This document shows, piece after piece, positions 24,501-36,000 of a DNA stretch of 64,000 bases. The notes beneath the pieces are model-generated. The model was not told the origin of the DNA. It did not search any database and saw only the letters and a program-made list of their open reading frames with translations. This stretch comes from Ptiloglossa arizonensis. Lineage: Eukaryota; Arthropoda; Insecta; Hymenoptera; Colletidae. Within the stretch, counting starts at the first letter, position 1. Each line of letters opens with the position of its first letter. The stretch lies in NCBI RefSeq assembly GCF_051014685.1, contig NW_027479301.1, forward strand, positions 62,001 to 126,000. The letters run 5' to 3'. A program made the translations under genes and the position numbers.

Positions 24501-26527
24501 ATTACAACGGTATGTGTATTTTTTCCCTAGGCCATTCTGGTTAAGCGTTTGGAGCAGCAGAATTGCGAAAAATTTTTTGCCTTCTCAACCATTTCTTGGC
24601 TTCAAACTCCCATATCTCGCGAACGGATTGAGCTAACCCAAAAATTCCTGTTGCGTGTGATAGTAGAAACTCGCCCGATTACGACGGTATGTGTGTTTTT
24701 TCCCTAGCCCATTCCGGTTAAGCGTTTGGAGCAGCAGAATTGCGAAAAATTTGTTGCCTTCTCAACCATTTCTTAGCTTCAAAGTCCCATATCTCGCGAA
24801 CGGATTGACCAAACCCAAAAATTCCTGCTGCGCCAGAAAGTAGAAACTCGCCCGATTACAACGGTATGCGTATTTTTTTCCCTAGGCCATTCTGGTTAAG
24901 CGTTTGGAGCAGCAGAATTGCGAAAAATGTTTTGCCTTCTCAACCATTTCTTGGCTTCAAACTCCCATATCTCGCGAACGGATTGACCTAACCCAAAAAT
25001 TCCTGTTGCATCTGAAAGTAGAAACTCGCCCGATTACAACGGTATGTGTATTTTTTCCCTAGCCCATTCTGGTTAAGCGTTTGGAGCAGCAGAATTGCGA
25101 AAAATTTGTTGTCCTCTCAACCATTTCTTAGCTTCAAAGTCCCGTATCTCGCGAACTGATTGACCGAACCCAAAAATTCCTGCTGCGTCTGAAAGTAGTA
25201 ACTTGCCCGATTACAGCGGTATGCGTATTTTTTCCCTAGGCCATTCTGGTTAAACGTTTGGAGCAGCAGAATTGCGAAAAATTTGTTGTCTTCTCAACCA
25301 TTTCTTAGCTTCGAAGTCCCATATCTCGCGAACGGATTGACCAAACCCAAAAATTCCTGCTGCGCCAGAAAGTAGAAACTCGCCCGATTACAACGGTATG
25401 TGTATTTTTTCCCTAGCCCATTCTGGTTAAGCGTTTGGAGCAGCAGAATTGCGAAAAATTTGTTGTCTTCTCAACCATTTCTTAGCTTCAAAGTCCCATA
25501 TCTCGCGAACGGATTGAGCAAACCCAAAAATTCCTGCTGCGCCAGAAAGTAGAAACTCGCCCGATTAAAACGGTATGCGTATTTTTTCCCTAGGCCATTC
25601 TGGTTAAGCGTTTGGAGCAGCAGAATTGCGAAAAATTTTTTGCCTTCTCAACCATTTCTTGGCTTCAAACACCCATATCTCGCGAACGGATTGACCTAAC
25701 CCAAAAATTCCTGTTGCGTGTGAAAGTAGAAAATCGCCCGATTACAACGGTATGTGTATTTTTTCCCTAGCCCATTCTGGTTAAGCGTTTGGAGCAGCAG
25801 AATTGCGAAAAATTTGTTGTCTTCTCAACCATTTCTTAGCTTCGAAGTCCCATATCTCGCGAACGGATTGACCAAACCCAAAAATTCCTGCTGCGCCAGA
25901 AAGTAGAAACTCGCCCGATTACAACGGTATGTGTATTTTTTCCCTAGCCCATTCTGGTTAAGCGTTTGGAGCAGCAGAATTGCGAAAAATTTGTTGTCTT
26001 CTCAACCATTTCTTAGCTTCAAAGTCCCATATCTCGCGAACGGATTGACCTAACCGAAAAATTCCTGCTGCGTCTGAAAGTAGAAACTCGCCCGATTACA
26101 ACGGTATGCGTATTTTTTCCCTAGGCCATTCTGGTTAAGCGTTTGGAGCAGCAGAATTTCGAAAAATGTTTTGCCTTCTCAACCATTTCTTGGCTTCAAA
26201 CTCCCATATCTCGCGAACGGATTGACCTAACCCAAAAATTCCTATTGCATTTGAAAGTAGAAACTCGCCCGATTACAACGGTATGTGTATTTTTTCCCTA
26301 GGCCATTCTGGTTAAGCGTTTGGAGCAGCAGAATTGCGAAAAATTTTTTGCCTTCTCAACCATTTCTTGGCTTCAAACTCCCATATCTCGCGAACGGATT
26401 GAGCTAACCCAAAAATTCCTGTTGCGTGTGAAAGTAGAAACTCGCCCGATTACGACGGTATGTGTGTTTTTTCCCTAGCCCATTCCGGTTAAGCGTTTGG
26501 AGCAGCAGAATTGCGAAAAATTTGTTG
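21599..26527. repeat. Right block of copy A, a mosaic of earlier blocks
   Basis: About 28 monomers, mostly of the CTGCGCCAG, GTTGCGTGTG and GTCCCG subtypes. Parts correspond to 8.15-9.09 kb (+13,449), 14.28-14.6 kb (+9025, marked by AAGCATTTGGAG and AATTGTATGGC) and 14.64-16.5 kb (+9379). One minus-strand open frame, 23040-23309 (89 codons), is the only one starting with ATG rather than TTG or GTG. Its ATG is created by the change AAGCGTTT to AAGCATTT. It has no features of a gene. The block recurs in copy B at 46907-51835. Confidence 0.82.
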
Positions 26528-27029
26528 TCTTCTCAACCATTTCTTAGCTTCAAAGTCCCATATCTCGCGAACGGATTGAGCAAACCCAAAAATTCCTGCT
26601 GCGCCAGAAAGTAGAAACTCGCCCGATTAAAACGGTATGCGTATTTTTTCCCTAGGCCATTCTGGTTAAGCGTTTGGAGCAGCAGAATTGCGAAAAATTT
26701 TTTGCCTTCTCAACCATTTCTTGGCTTCAAACACCCATATCTCGCGAACGGATTGACCTAACCCAAAAATTCCTGTTGCGTGTGAAAGTAGAAAATCGCC
26801 CGATTACAACGGTATGTGTATTTTTTCCCTAGCCCATTCTGGTTAAGCGTTTGGAGCAGCAGAATTGCGAAAAATTTGTTGTCTTCTCAACCATTTCTTA
26901 GCTTCGAAGTCCCATATCTCGCGAACGGATTGACCAAACCCAAAAATTCCTGCTGCGCCAGAAAGTAGAAACTCGCCCGATTACAACGGTATGTGTATTT
27001 TTTCCCTAGCCCATTCTGGTTAAGCGTTT
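26528..27029. repeat. 502-bp linker between copies A and B, copied from 25466-25967
   Basis: The segment matches 25466-25967 at an offset of 1062 bp (six monomers). It includes the rare GATTAAAACGG variant, the CAAACACCC monomer with AAAATCGCCC, and the CTTCGAAGTCC monomer, in the same order. It therefore looks like an extra partial pass through a six-monomer block before the sequence jumps back to the start of the 25.3-kb unit. The exchange intervals can be narrowed to 26487-26527 on the left and 27030-27054 on the right, where both parents are identical. The unit length fits: 24,806 + 502 = 25,308. Confidence 0.88.
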
Positions 27030-30000
27030 GGAGCAGCAGAATTGCGAAAAATTTTTTGCCTTCTCAACCATTTCTTGGATTCAAACTCCCATATCTCGGG
27101 AACGGATTGACCTAACCCAAAAATTCCTACTGCATCTGAAAGTATAAACTCGCCCGATTACAGCGGTATGTGTATTTTTTCCCTAGGCCATTCTGGTTAA
27201 GCGTTTGAAGCAGCAGAAGTGCCAAAAAATTGTTGTCTTCTCAACCATTTCTTAGCTTCAGACTCCCATATCTCGCGAACGGATTGACCTAACCCAAAAA
27301 TTCCTGTTGCATCTGAAAGTAGAAACTCGACCAATTACAAAGGTATGTGTATTTTTTCCCTAGGCCATTCTGGTTAAGCGTTTGGAGCAGCAGAATTGCG
27401 AAAAATTTTTTGCCTTCTCAACCATTTCTTGGATTCAAACTCCCATATCTCGCGAACGGATTGACCTAACCCAAAAATTCCTACTGCATCTGAAAGTAGA
27501 AACTCGCCCGATTACGGCGGTATGTGTATTTTTTCCCTACGCAGTTCTGGTTAAGCGTTTGGAGCAGCAGAATTGCGAAAAATTTTTTGCCTTCCCAACC
27601 ATTTCTTGGCTTCAAACTCCCATATCTCGCGGACGGACTGACCTAACCCAAAAATTCCTGCTGCGTCTGAAAGTAGAAACTCGCCCGATTACAACGGTAT
27701 GTGTATTTTTTCCCTAGGCCATTCTGATTAAGCGTTTGAAGCAGCAGAAGTGCCAAAAATTTGTTGTCTTCTCAACCATTTCTTAGCTTCAGACTCCCAT
27801 ATCTCGCGAACGGATTGACCTAACCCAAAAATTCCTGTTGCATCTGAAAGTAGAAACTCGACCAATTACAAAGGTATGTGTATTTTTTCCCTAGGCCATT
27901 CTGGTTAAGCGTTTGGAGCAGCAGAATTGCGAAAAATTTTTTGCCTTCTCAACCATTTCTTGGCTTCAAATTCCCATATCTCGCGAACGGATTGACCTAA
28001 CCCAAAAATTCCTATTGCATCTGAAAGTAGAAACTCGCCCGATTACAACGGTATGTGTATTTTTTCCCTAGGCCATTCTGGTTAAGCGTTTGGAGCAGCA
28101 GAATTGCGAAAAATTTTTTGTCTTCCCAACCATTTCTTGGCTTCAGACTCCCATATCTCGCGAACGGATTGACCTAACCCAAAAATTCCTGTTGCATCTG
28201 AAAGTAGAAACTCGCCCAATTACAACGGTGTGTGTATTTTTTCCCTAGCCCATTCTGGTTAAGCGCTTTGAGCAGCAGAATTGCGAAAAATTTGTTGCCT
28301 TCTGAACCATTTCTTAGCTTCAAAGTCCCATATCTCGCGAACGGACTGACCTAACCCAAAGATTCCTGTTGCGTCTGAAAGTAGAAACTCGACCGATTAC
28401 AACGGTATGTGTATTTTTTCCCTAGGCCATTCTGGTTAAGCGTTTGAAGCAGCAGAATTGCGAAAAATTTTTTGCCTTCTCAACCATTTCTTTGCTTCAA
28501 ACTCCCATATCTCGCGAACGGATTGACCTAACCCAAAAATTCCTGTTGCGTCTGAAAGTAGAAACTCGCCCGATTACAACGGTATGTGTATTTTTTCCCA
28601 AGGCCATTCTGGTTAAGCGTTTGGAGCAGCAGAATTGCGAAAAATTTGTTGTCTTCTCAACCATTTCTTAGGTTCAAAGTCCCATATCTCGCGAACGGAT
28701 TGACCTAACCCAAAAATTCCTACTGCATCTGAAAGTAGAAACTCGCCCGACTACAGCGGTATGTGTATTTTTTCCCTAGGCCATTCTGGTTAAGCGTTTG
28801 AAGCAGCAGAAGTGCGAAAAATTTGTTGTCTTCTCAACCATTTCTTAGCTTCAAACTCCCATATCTCGCGAACGGATTGACCTAACCCAAAAATTCCTAC
28901 TGCATCTGAAAGTATAAACTCGCCCGATTACAGCGGTATGTGCGTTTTTTCCCTAGGCAATTCTGGTTAAGCGTTTGGAGCAGCAGAATTGCGAAAAATT
29001 TTTTGCCTTCCCAACCATTTCTTGGCGTCAGACTCCCATATCTCGCGAACGGATTGACCTAACACAAAGATTCCTGTTGCATCTGAAAGTAGAAACTCGC
29101 CCAATTACAACGGTGTGTGTATTTTTTCCCTAGCCCATTCTGGTTAAGCGCTTTGAGCAGCAGAATTGCGAAAAATTTGTTGCCTTCTGAACCATTTCTT
29201 AGCTTCAAAGTCCCATATCTCGCGAACGGATTGACCACACGCAAAAATTCCTGCTGCGTCTGAAAGTAGAAACTCGCCCGATTACAACGGTATGTGTATT
29301 TTTTCCCTAGGCCATTCTGGTTAAGCGTTTGGAGCAGCAGAATTGCGAAAAATTTTTTGCCTTCTCAACCATTTCTTGGCTTCAAACTCCCATATCTCGC
29401 GAACGGATTGACCTAACCCAAAAATTCCTACTGCATCTGAAAGTAGAAACTCGCCCGATTACAGCGGTATGTGTATTTTTTCCCTAGGCCATTCTGGTTA
29501 GGCGTTTGGAGCAGCAGAATTACGGAAAATTTTTGGCCTTCCCAACCATTTCTTGGCTTCAGGTTCCCATATCTCGCGAACGGATTGACCAAACCCAAAA
29601 GTTCCTGTTGCGTCCGAAAGTAGAAACTCTCCCGATTACAACGGTATGTGTATTTTCTCCCAAGGCCATTCTGGTTAAGCGTTTGGAGCAGCAGAAGTGC
29701 GAAAAATTTGTTGTCTTCTCAACCATTTCTTTGCTTCAAACTCCCATATCTCGCGAACGGATTGACCTAACCCAAAAATTCCTGTTGCGTCTGAAAGTAG
29801 AAACTCGCCCGATTACAACGGTATGTGTATTTTTTCCCAATGCCATTCTGGTTAAGCGTTTGGAGCAGCAGAATTGCGAAAAATTTGTTGTCTTCTCAAC
29901 CATTTCTTCGCTTCAAACGCCCATATCTCGCGAACGGATCGACCTAACCCAAAAATTCCTGTTGCGTCTGAAAGTAGAAACTCGCCCGATTACAACGGTA

Positions 30001-33000
30001 TGTGTATTTTTTCCCTAGGCCATTCTGGTTAAGCGTTTGGAGCAGCAGAATTGCGGTAAATTTTTTGCCTTCCTAACCATTTCTTGGCTTCAGACTCCCA
30101 TATCTCGCGAACGGATTGACCTAACCCAAAAGTTCCTGTTGCGTCTGAAAGTAGAAACTCGCCCGATTACGAAGGTATGTGTATTTTTTCCCTAGGCCGT
30201 TCTGGTTAAGCGTTAGGAGCAGCAGAATTGCGAAAAATTTTTTGCCTTCTCAACCATTTCTTGGCTTCAAACTCCCATATCTCGCGAACGGATTCACCTA
30301 ACCCAAAAATTCCTACTGCATCTGAAAGTATAAATTCGCCCGATTACAGCGGTATGTGTATTTTTTCCCTAGGCCATTCTGGTTAAGCGTTTGGAGCAGC
30401 AGAATTGCGAAAAATTTTTTGCCTTCTCAACCATTTCTTGAATTCAAACTACCATATCTCGCGAACGGATTGACCTAACCCAAAAATTCCTGTTGCATCT
30501 GAAAGTAGAAATCCGCCCGATTACAACGGTTTGTGTATTTTTTCCCTAGGCCATTCTGGTTAAGCGTTTGGAGCAGCAGAATTGCGAAAAATTTTTTGCC
30601 TTCTCAACCATTTCTTGGCTTCAAACTCCCATATCTCGCGAACGGATTGACCTAACCCAAAAATTCCTACTGCATCTGAAAGTAGAAACTCGCCCGATTA
30701 CAGCGGTACGTGTATTTTTTCCCTAGGCCAATCTGGTTAAGCGTTTCGAGCAGCAGAATTGCGAAAAATTGTTTGCCTTCTCAACCATTTCTTGGCTTCA
30801 AACTCCCATATCTCGCGAACGGATTGACCTAACCCAAAAATTCCTGTTGCATCTGAAAGTAGAAACCCGCCCGATTACAACGGTATGTGTAGTTTTTCCC
30901 TAGGCCATTCTGGTTAAGCGTTTGGAGCAGCAGAATTGCGAAAAATTTGTTGCCTTGTCAACCATTTCTTAGCTTCAAAGTCCCATATCTCGCGAACGGA
31001 TTGACCTAACCCAAAAGTTCCTACTGCATCTGAAAGTAGAATCTCGCCCGATTACAACGGTATGTGTAGTTTTTCCCTAGGCCATTCTACTTAAGCGTTT
31101 GGAGCAGCAGAATTGCGAAAAATTTTTTGCCTTCCTAACCATTTCTTGGCTTCAGACTCCCATATCTCGCGAACGGATTGACCTAACCCAAAAATTCCTA
31201 CTGCATCTGAATGTAGAAACTCGCCCGATTACAGCGGTATGTGTATTTTTTCCCTACGCAGTTCTGGTTAAGCGTTTGGAGCAGCAGAATTGCGAAAAAT
31301 TTTTTGCCTTCCCAACCATTTCTTGGCATCAAACTCCCATATCTCGCGAACGGACTGACCTAACCCAAAAATTCCTGTTGCGTCTGAAAGTAGAAACTCG
31401 CCCGATTACAACGGTATGTGTATTTTTTCCCTAGGCCATTCTGGTTAAGCGTTTGAAGCAGCAGAAGTGCCAAAAAATTGTTGTCTTCTCAAGCATTTCT
31501 TAGCTTCAGACTCCCATATCTCGCGAACGGATTGACCTAACCCAAAAATTCCTGTTGCGTCTGAAAGTAGAAACTCGCCCGATTATAACGGTATGTGTAT
31601 TTTTTCCCTAGGCCATTCTGGTTAAGCGTTTGGAGCAGCAGAATTGCGAAAAATTTTTTGCCTTCTCAACCATTTCTTGGATTCAAACTCCCATATCTCG
31701 CGAACGGATTGACCTAACCCAAAAATTCCTGTTGCGTCTGAAAGTAGAAACTCGCCCGATTACAACGGTATGTGTATTTTTTCCCTAGGCCATTCTGGTT
31801 AAGCGTTTGAAGCAGCAGAATTGCGAAAAATTTTTTGCCTTCTCAACCATTTCTTGGATTCAAACTCCCATATCTCGCGAACGGATTGACCTAACCCAAA
31901 AATTCCTGTTGCGTCTGAAAGTAGAAACTCGCCCGATTACAACGGTATGCGTAGTTTTTCCCTAGGCCATTCTGGTTAAGCGTTTGGAGCAGCAGAATTG
32001 CGAAAAATTTGTTGCCTTGTCAACCATTTCTTAGCTTCAAAGTCCCATATCTCGCGAACGGATTGACCTAACCCAAAAATTCCTACTGCATCTGAAAGTA
32101 GAATCTCGCCCGATTACAACGGTATGTGTAGTTTTTCCCTAGGCCATTCTAGTTAAGCGTTTGGAGCAGCAGAATTGCGAAAAATTTTTTGCCTTCCCAA
32201 CCATTTCTTGGCTTCAGACTCCCATATCTCGCGAACGGATTGACCTAACCCAAAAATTCCTGTTGCGTCTGAAAGTAGAAACTCGCCCGATTACAACGGT
32301 AAGTGTAGTTTTTCCCTAGGCCATTCTGGTTAAGCGTTTGGAGCAGCAGAATTGCGAAAAATTTTTTGCCTTCTCAACCATTTCTTGGCTTCAAATTCCC
32401 ATATCTCGCGAACGGATTGACCTAACCCAAAAATTCCTATTGCATCTGAAAGTAGAAACACGCCCGATTACAACGGTATGTGTATTTTTTCCCTAGGCCA
32501 ATCTGGTTAAGCGTTTGGAGCAGCAGAATTGCGAAAAATTTTTTGCCTTCCCAACCATTTCTTGGCTTCAGACTCCCATATCTCGCGAACGGATTGACCT
32601 AACCCATAAATTCCTACTGCATCTGAAAGTAGAAACTCGCCCGATTACAAAGGTATGTGTATTTTTTCCCTAGCCCATTCTGGTTAAGCGTTTGGAGCAG
32701 CAGAATTGCGAAAAATTTGTTGTCCTCTCAACCATTTCTTAGCTTCAAAGTCCCGTATCTCGCGAACTGATTGACCGAACCCAAAAATTCCTGCTGCGTC
32801 TGAAAGTAGTAACTTGCCCGATTACAGCGGTATGCGTATTTTTTCCCTAGGCCATTCTGGTTAAGCGTTTGGAGCAGCAGAATTGCGAAAAATTTCTTCT
32901 CTTCTCAACCATTTCTTAGGTTCAAACTCCCATATCTCGCGAACGGATTGACGTAACCCAAAAATTCCTATTGCATTTGAAAGTAGAAACTCGCCCGATT

Positions 33001-36000
33001 ACAACGGTACGTGAATTTTTCCTTAGGCCATTCTGGTTAAGCGATTGGAGCAGCAGAAGTGCGAAAAATTTATTGTCTTGTCAACCATTTCTACGCATCA
33101 AACTGCCATATCTCGCGAACGGATTAACCTAACCCAAAAATTCCTGTTGCATCTGAAAGTAGAAACTCGCCCGATTACAACGGTATGTGTATTTCTTCCC
33201 TAGCCCATTCTGGTTAAGCGTTTGGAGCAGCAGAATTGCGAAAAATTTGTTGTCCTCTCAACCATTTCTTAGCTTCAAAGTCCCGTATCTCGCGAACTGA
33301 TTGACCGAACCCAAAAATTCCTGCTGCGTCTGAAAGTAGTAACTTGCCCGATTACAGCGGTATGCGTATTTTTTCCCTAGGCCATTCTGGTTAAGCGTTT
33401 GGAGCAGCAGAATTGCGAAAAATTTCTTCTCTTCTCAACCATTTCTTAGGTTCAAACTCCCATATCTCGCGAACGGATTGACCTAACCCAAAAATTCCTG
33501 TTGCGTGTGAAAGTAGAAAATCGCCCGATTACAACGGTATGTGTATTTCTTCCCTAGCCCATTCTGGTTAAGCGTTTGGAGCAGCAGAATTGCGAAAAAT
33601 TGTATGCCTTCTCAACCATTTCTTGGCTTCAAAGTCCCATGTCTCGCGAACGGATTGACCTAACCCAAAAATTCCTATTGCATCTGAAAGTAGGAACTCG
33701 CCCGATTACAACGGTATGTGTATTTTTTCCCTAGGCCATTCTGGTTAAGCGTTTGGAGCAGCAGAATTGCGAAAAATTTTTTGCCTTCTCAACCATTTCT
33801 TGGTTTCAAACTCCCATATCTCCCGAACGGATTGACCTAACCCAAAAATTCCTGTTGCATCTGAAAGTAGAAACTCGCCCGATTACAACGGTATGTGTAT
33901 TTTTTCCCTAGCCCATTCTGGTTAAGCGTTTGGAGCAGCAGAATTGCGAAAAATTTGTTGTCTTCTCAACCATTTCTTAGCTTCGAAGTCCCATATCTCG
34001 CGAACGGATTGACCAAACCCAAAAATTCCTGCTGCGCCAGAAAGTAGAAACTTGCCCGATTACAACGGTATGTGTATTTTTTCCCTAGCCCATTCTGGTT
34101 AAGCGTTTGGAGCAGCAGAATTGCGAAAAATTTGTTATCTTCTCAACCATTTCTTAGCTTCAAAGTCCCGTATCTCGCGAACGGATTGACCGAACCCAAA
34201 AATTCCTGTTGCGTCTGAAAGTAGTAACTCGCCCGATTACAACGGTATGTGTATTTTTTCCCTAGGCCATTCTGGTTAAGCGTTTGGAGCAGCAGAATTG
34301 CGAACAATTTTTTGCCTTCTCAACCATTTCTTGGCTTCAATCTCCCATATCTCGCGAACGGATTGACCTAACCCAAAAATTCCTATTGCATCTGAAAGTA
34401 GAGACTCGCCCGATTACAACGGTACGTGTATTTTTTCCCTAGGCCATTCTGGTTAAGCGTTTCGAGCAGCAGAATTGCGAAAAATTTTTTGCCTTCCCAA
34501 CCATTTCTTGGCATCAAACACCCATATCTCGCGAACGGATTGACCTAACCCAAAAATTCCTGTTGCGTCTGAAAGTAGAAACTCGCCCGATTACAACGGT
34601 ATGTGTATTTTTTCCCTAGGCCATTCTGGTTAAGCGTTTGGAGCAGCAGAATTGCGAAAAATTTTTTGCCTTCTCAACCATTTCTTGGATTCAAACTCCC
34701 ATATCTCGCGAACGGATTGACCTAACCCAAAAATTCCTGTTGCGTCTGAAAGTAGAAACTCGCCCGATTACAACGGTATGTGTAGTTTTTCCCTAGCCCA
34801 TTCTGGTTAAGCGTTTGGAGCAGCAGAATTGCGAACAATTTTTTGCCTTCTCAACCATTTCTTGGCTTCAAATTCCCATATCTCGCGAACGGATTGACCT
34901 AACCCAAAAATTCCTATTGCATCTGAAAGTAGAAACACGCCCGATTACAACGGTATGTGTATTTTTTCCCTAGGCCATTCTGGTTAAGCGTTTGGAGCAG
35001 CAGAATTGCGAAAAATTTTTTGCCTTCCCAACCATTTCTTGGCTTCAGACTCCCATATCTCGCGAACGGATTGACCTAACCCAAAAATTCCTACTGCATC
35101 TGAAAGTAGAATCTCGCCCGATTACAACGGTATGTGTAGTTTTTCCCTAGGCCATTCTAGTTAAGCGTTTGGAGCAGCAGAATTGCGAAAAATTGTTTGC
35201 CTTCCCAACCATTTCTTGGCTTCAGACTCCCATATCTCGCGAACGGATTGACCTAACCCAAAAATTCCTATTGCATCTGAAAGTAGAAACTCGCCCGATT
35301 ACAACGGTATGTGTATTTTTTCCCTAGGCCATTCTGGTTAAGCGTTTGGAGCAGCAGAATTGCGAAAAATTTTTTGCCTTCCCAACCATTTCTTGGCATC
35401 AAACTCCCATATCTCGCGAACGGACTGACCTAACCCAAAAATTCCTGTTGCGTCTGAAAGTAGAAACTCGCCCGATTACAACGGTATGTGTATTTTTTCC
35501 CTAGGCCATTCTGGTTAAGCGTTTGAAGCAGCAGAATTGCGAAAAATTTTTTGCCTTCTCAACCATTTCTTGGATTCAAACTCCCATATCTCGCGAACGG
35601 ATTGACCTAACCCAAAAATTCCTGTTGCGTCTGAAAGTAGAAACTCGCCCGATTACAACGGTATGTGTAGTTTTTCCCTAGGCCATTCTGGTTAAGCGTT
35701 TGGAGCAGCAGAATTGCGAAAAATTTGTTGCCTTGTCAACCATTTCTTAGCTTCAAAGTCCCATATCTCGCGAACGGATTGACCTAACCCAAAAATTCCT
35801 ACTGCATCTGAAAGTAGAATCTCGCCCGATTACAACGGTATGTGTAGTTTTTCCCTAGGCCATTCTAGTTAAGCGTTTGGAGCAGCAGAATTGCGAAAAA
35901 TTTTTTGCCTTCCCAACCATTTCTTGGCTTCAGACTCCCATATCTCGCGAACGGATTGACCTAACCGAAAAATTCCTACTGCATCTGAATGTAGAAACTC

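Larger units (their letters stand above)
1722..26527. repeat. Copy A of a 25.3-kb segmental duplication within the satellite
   Basis: This 24,806-bp stretch corresponds base for base, at every place I compared, to 27030-51835 at a constant offset of 25,308 bp. Compared markers include the rare GTGTAATT variant (17618 and 42926), GTATGGGT (14955 and 40263), a T7 run (about 15490 and 40798), CCTAAGG-type single-T deletions, and more than ten shared open frames with identical translations. The left boundary is set by three differences just before 1722 (for example A at 1721 against T at 27029). The right boundary is the T at 26528 against C at 51836. The offset equals 143 monomers minus 3 bases. 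That is exactly the net of five one-base deletions and two one-base insertions that I located inside the unit. Confidence 0.96.
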
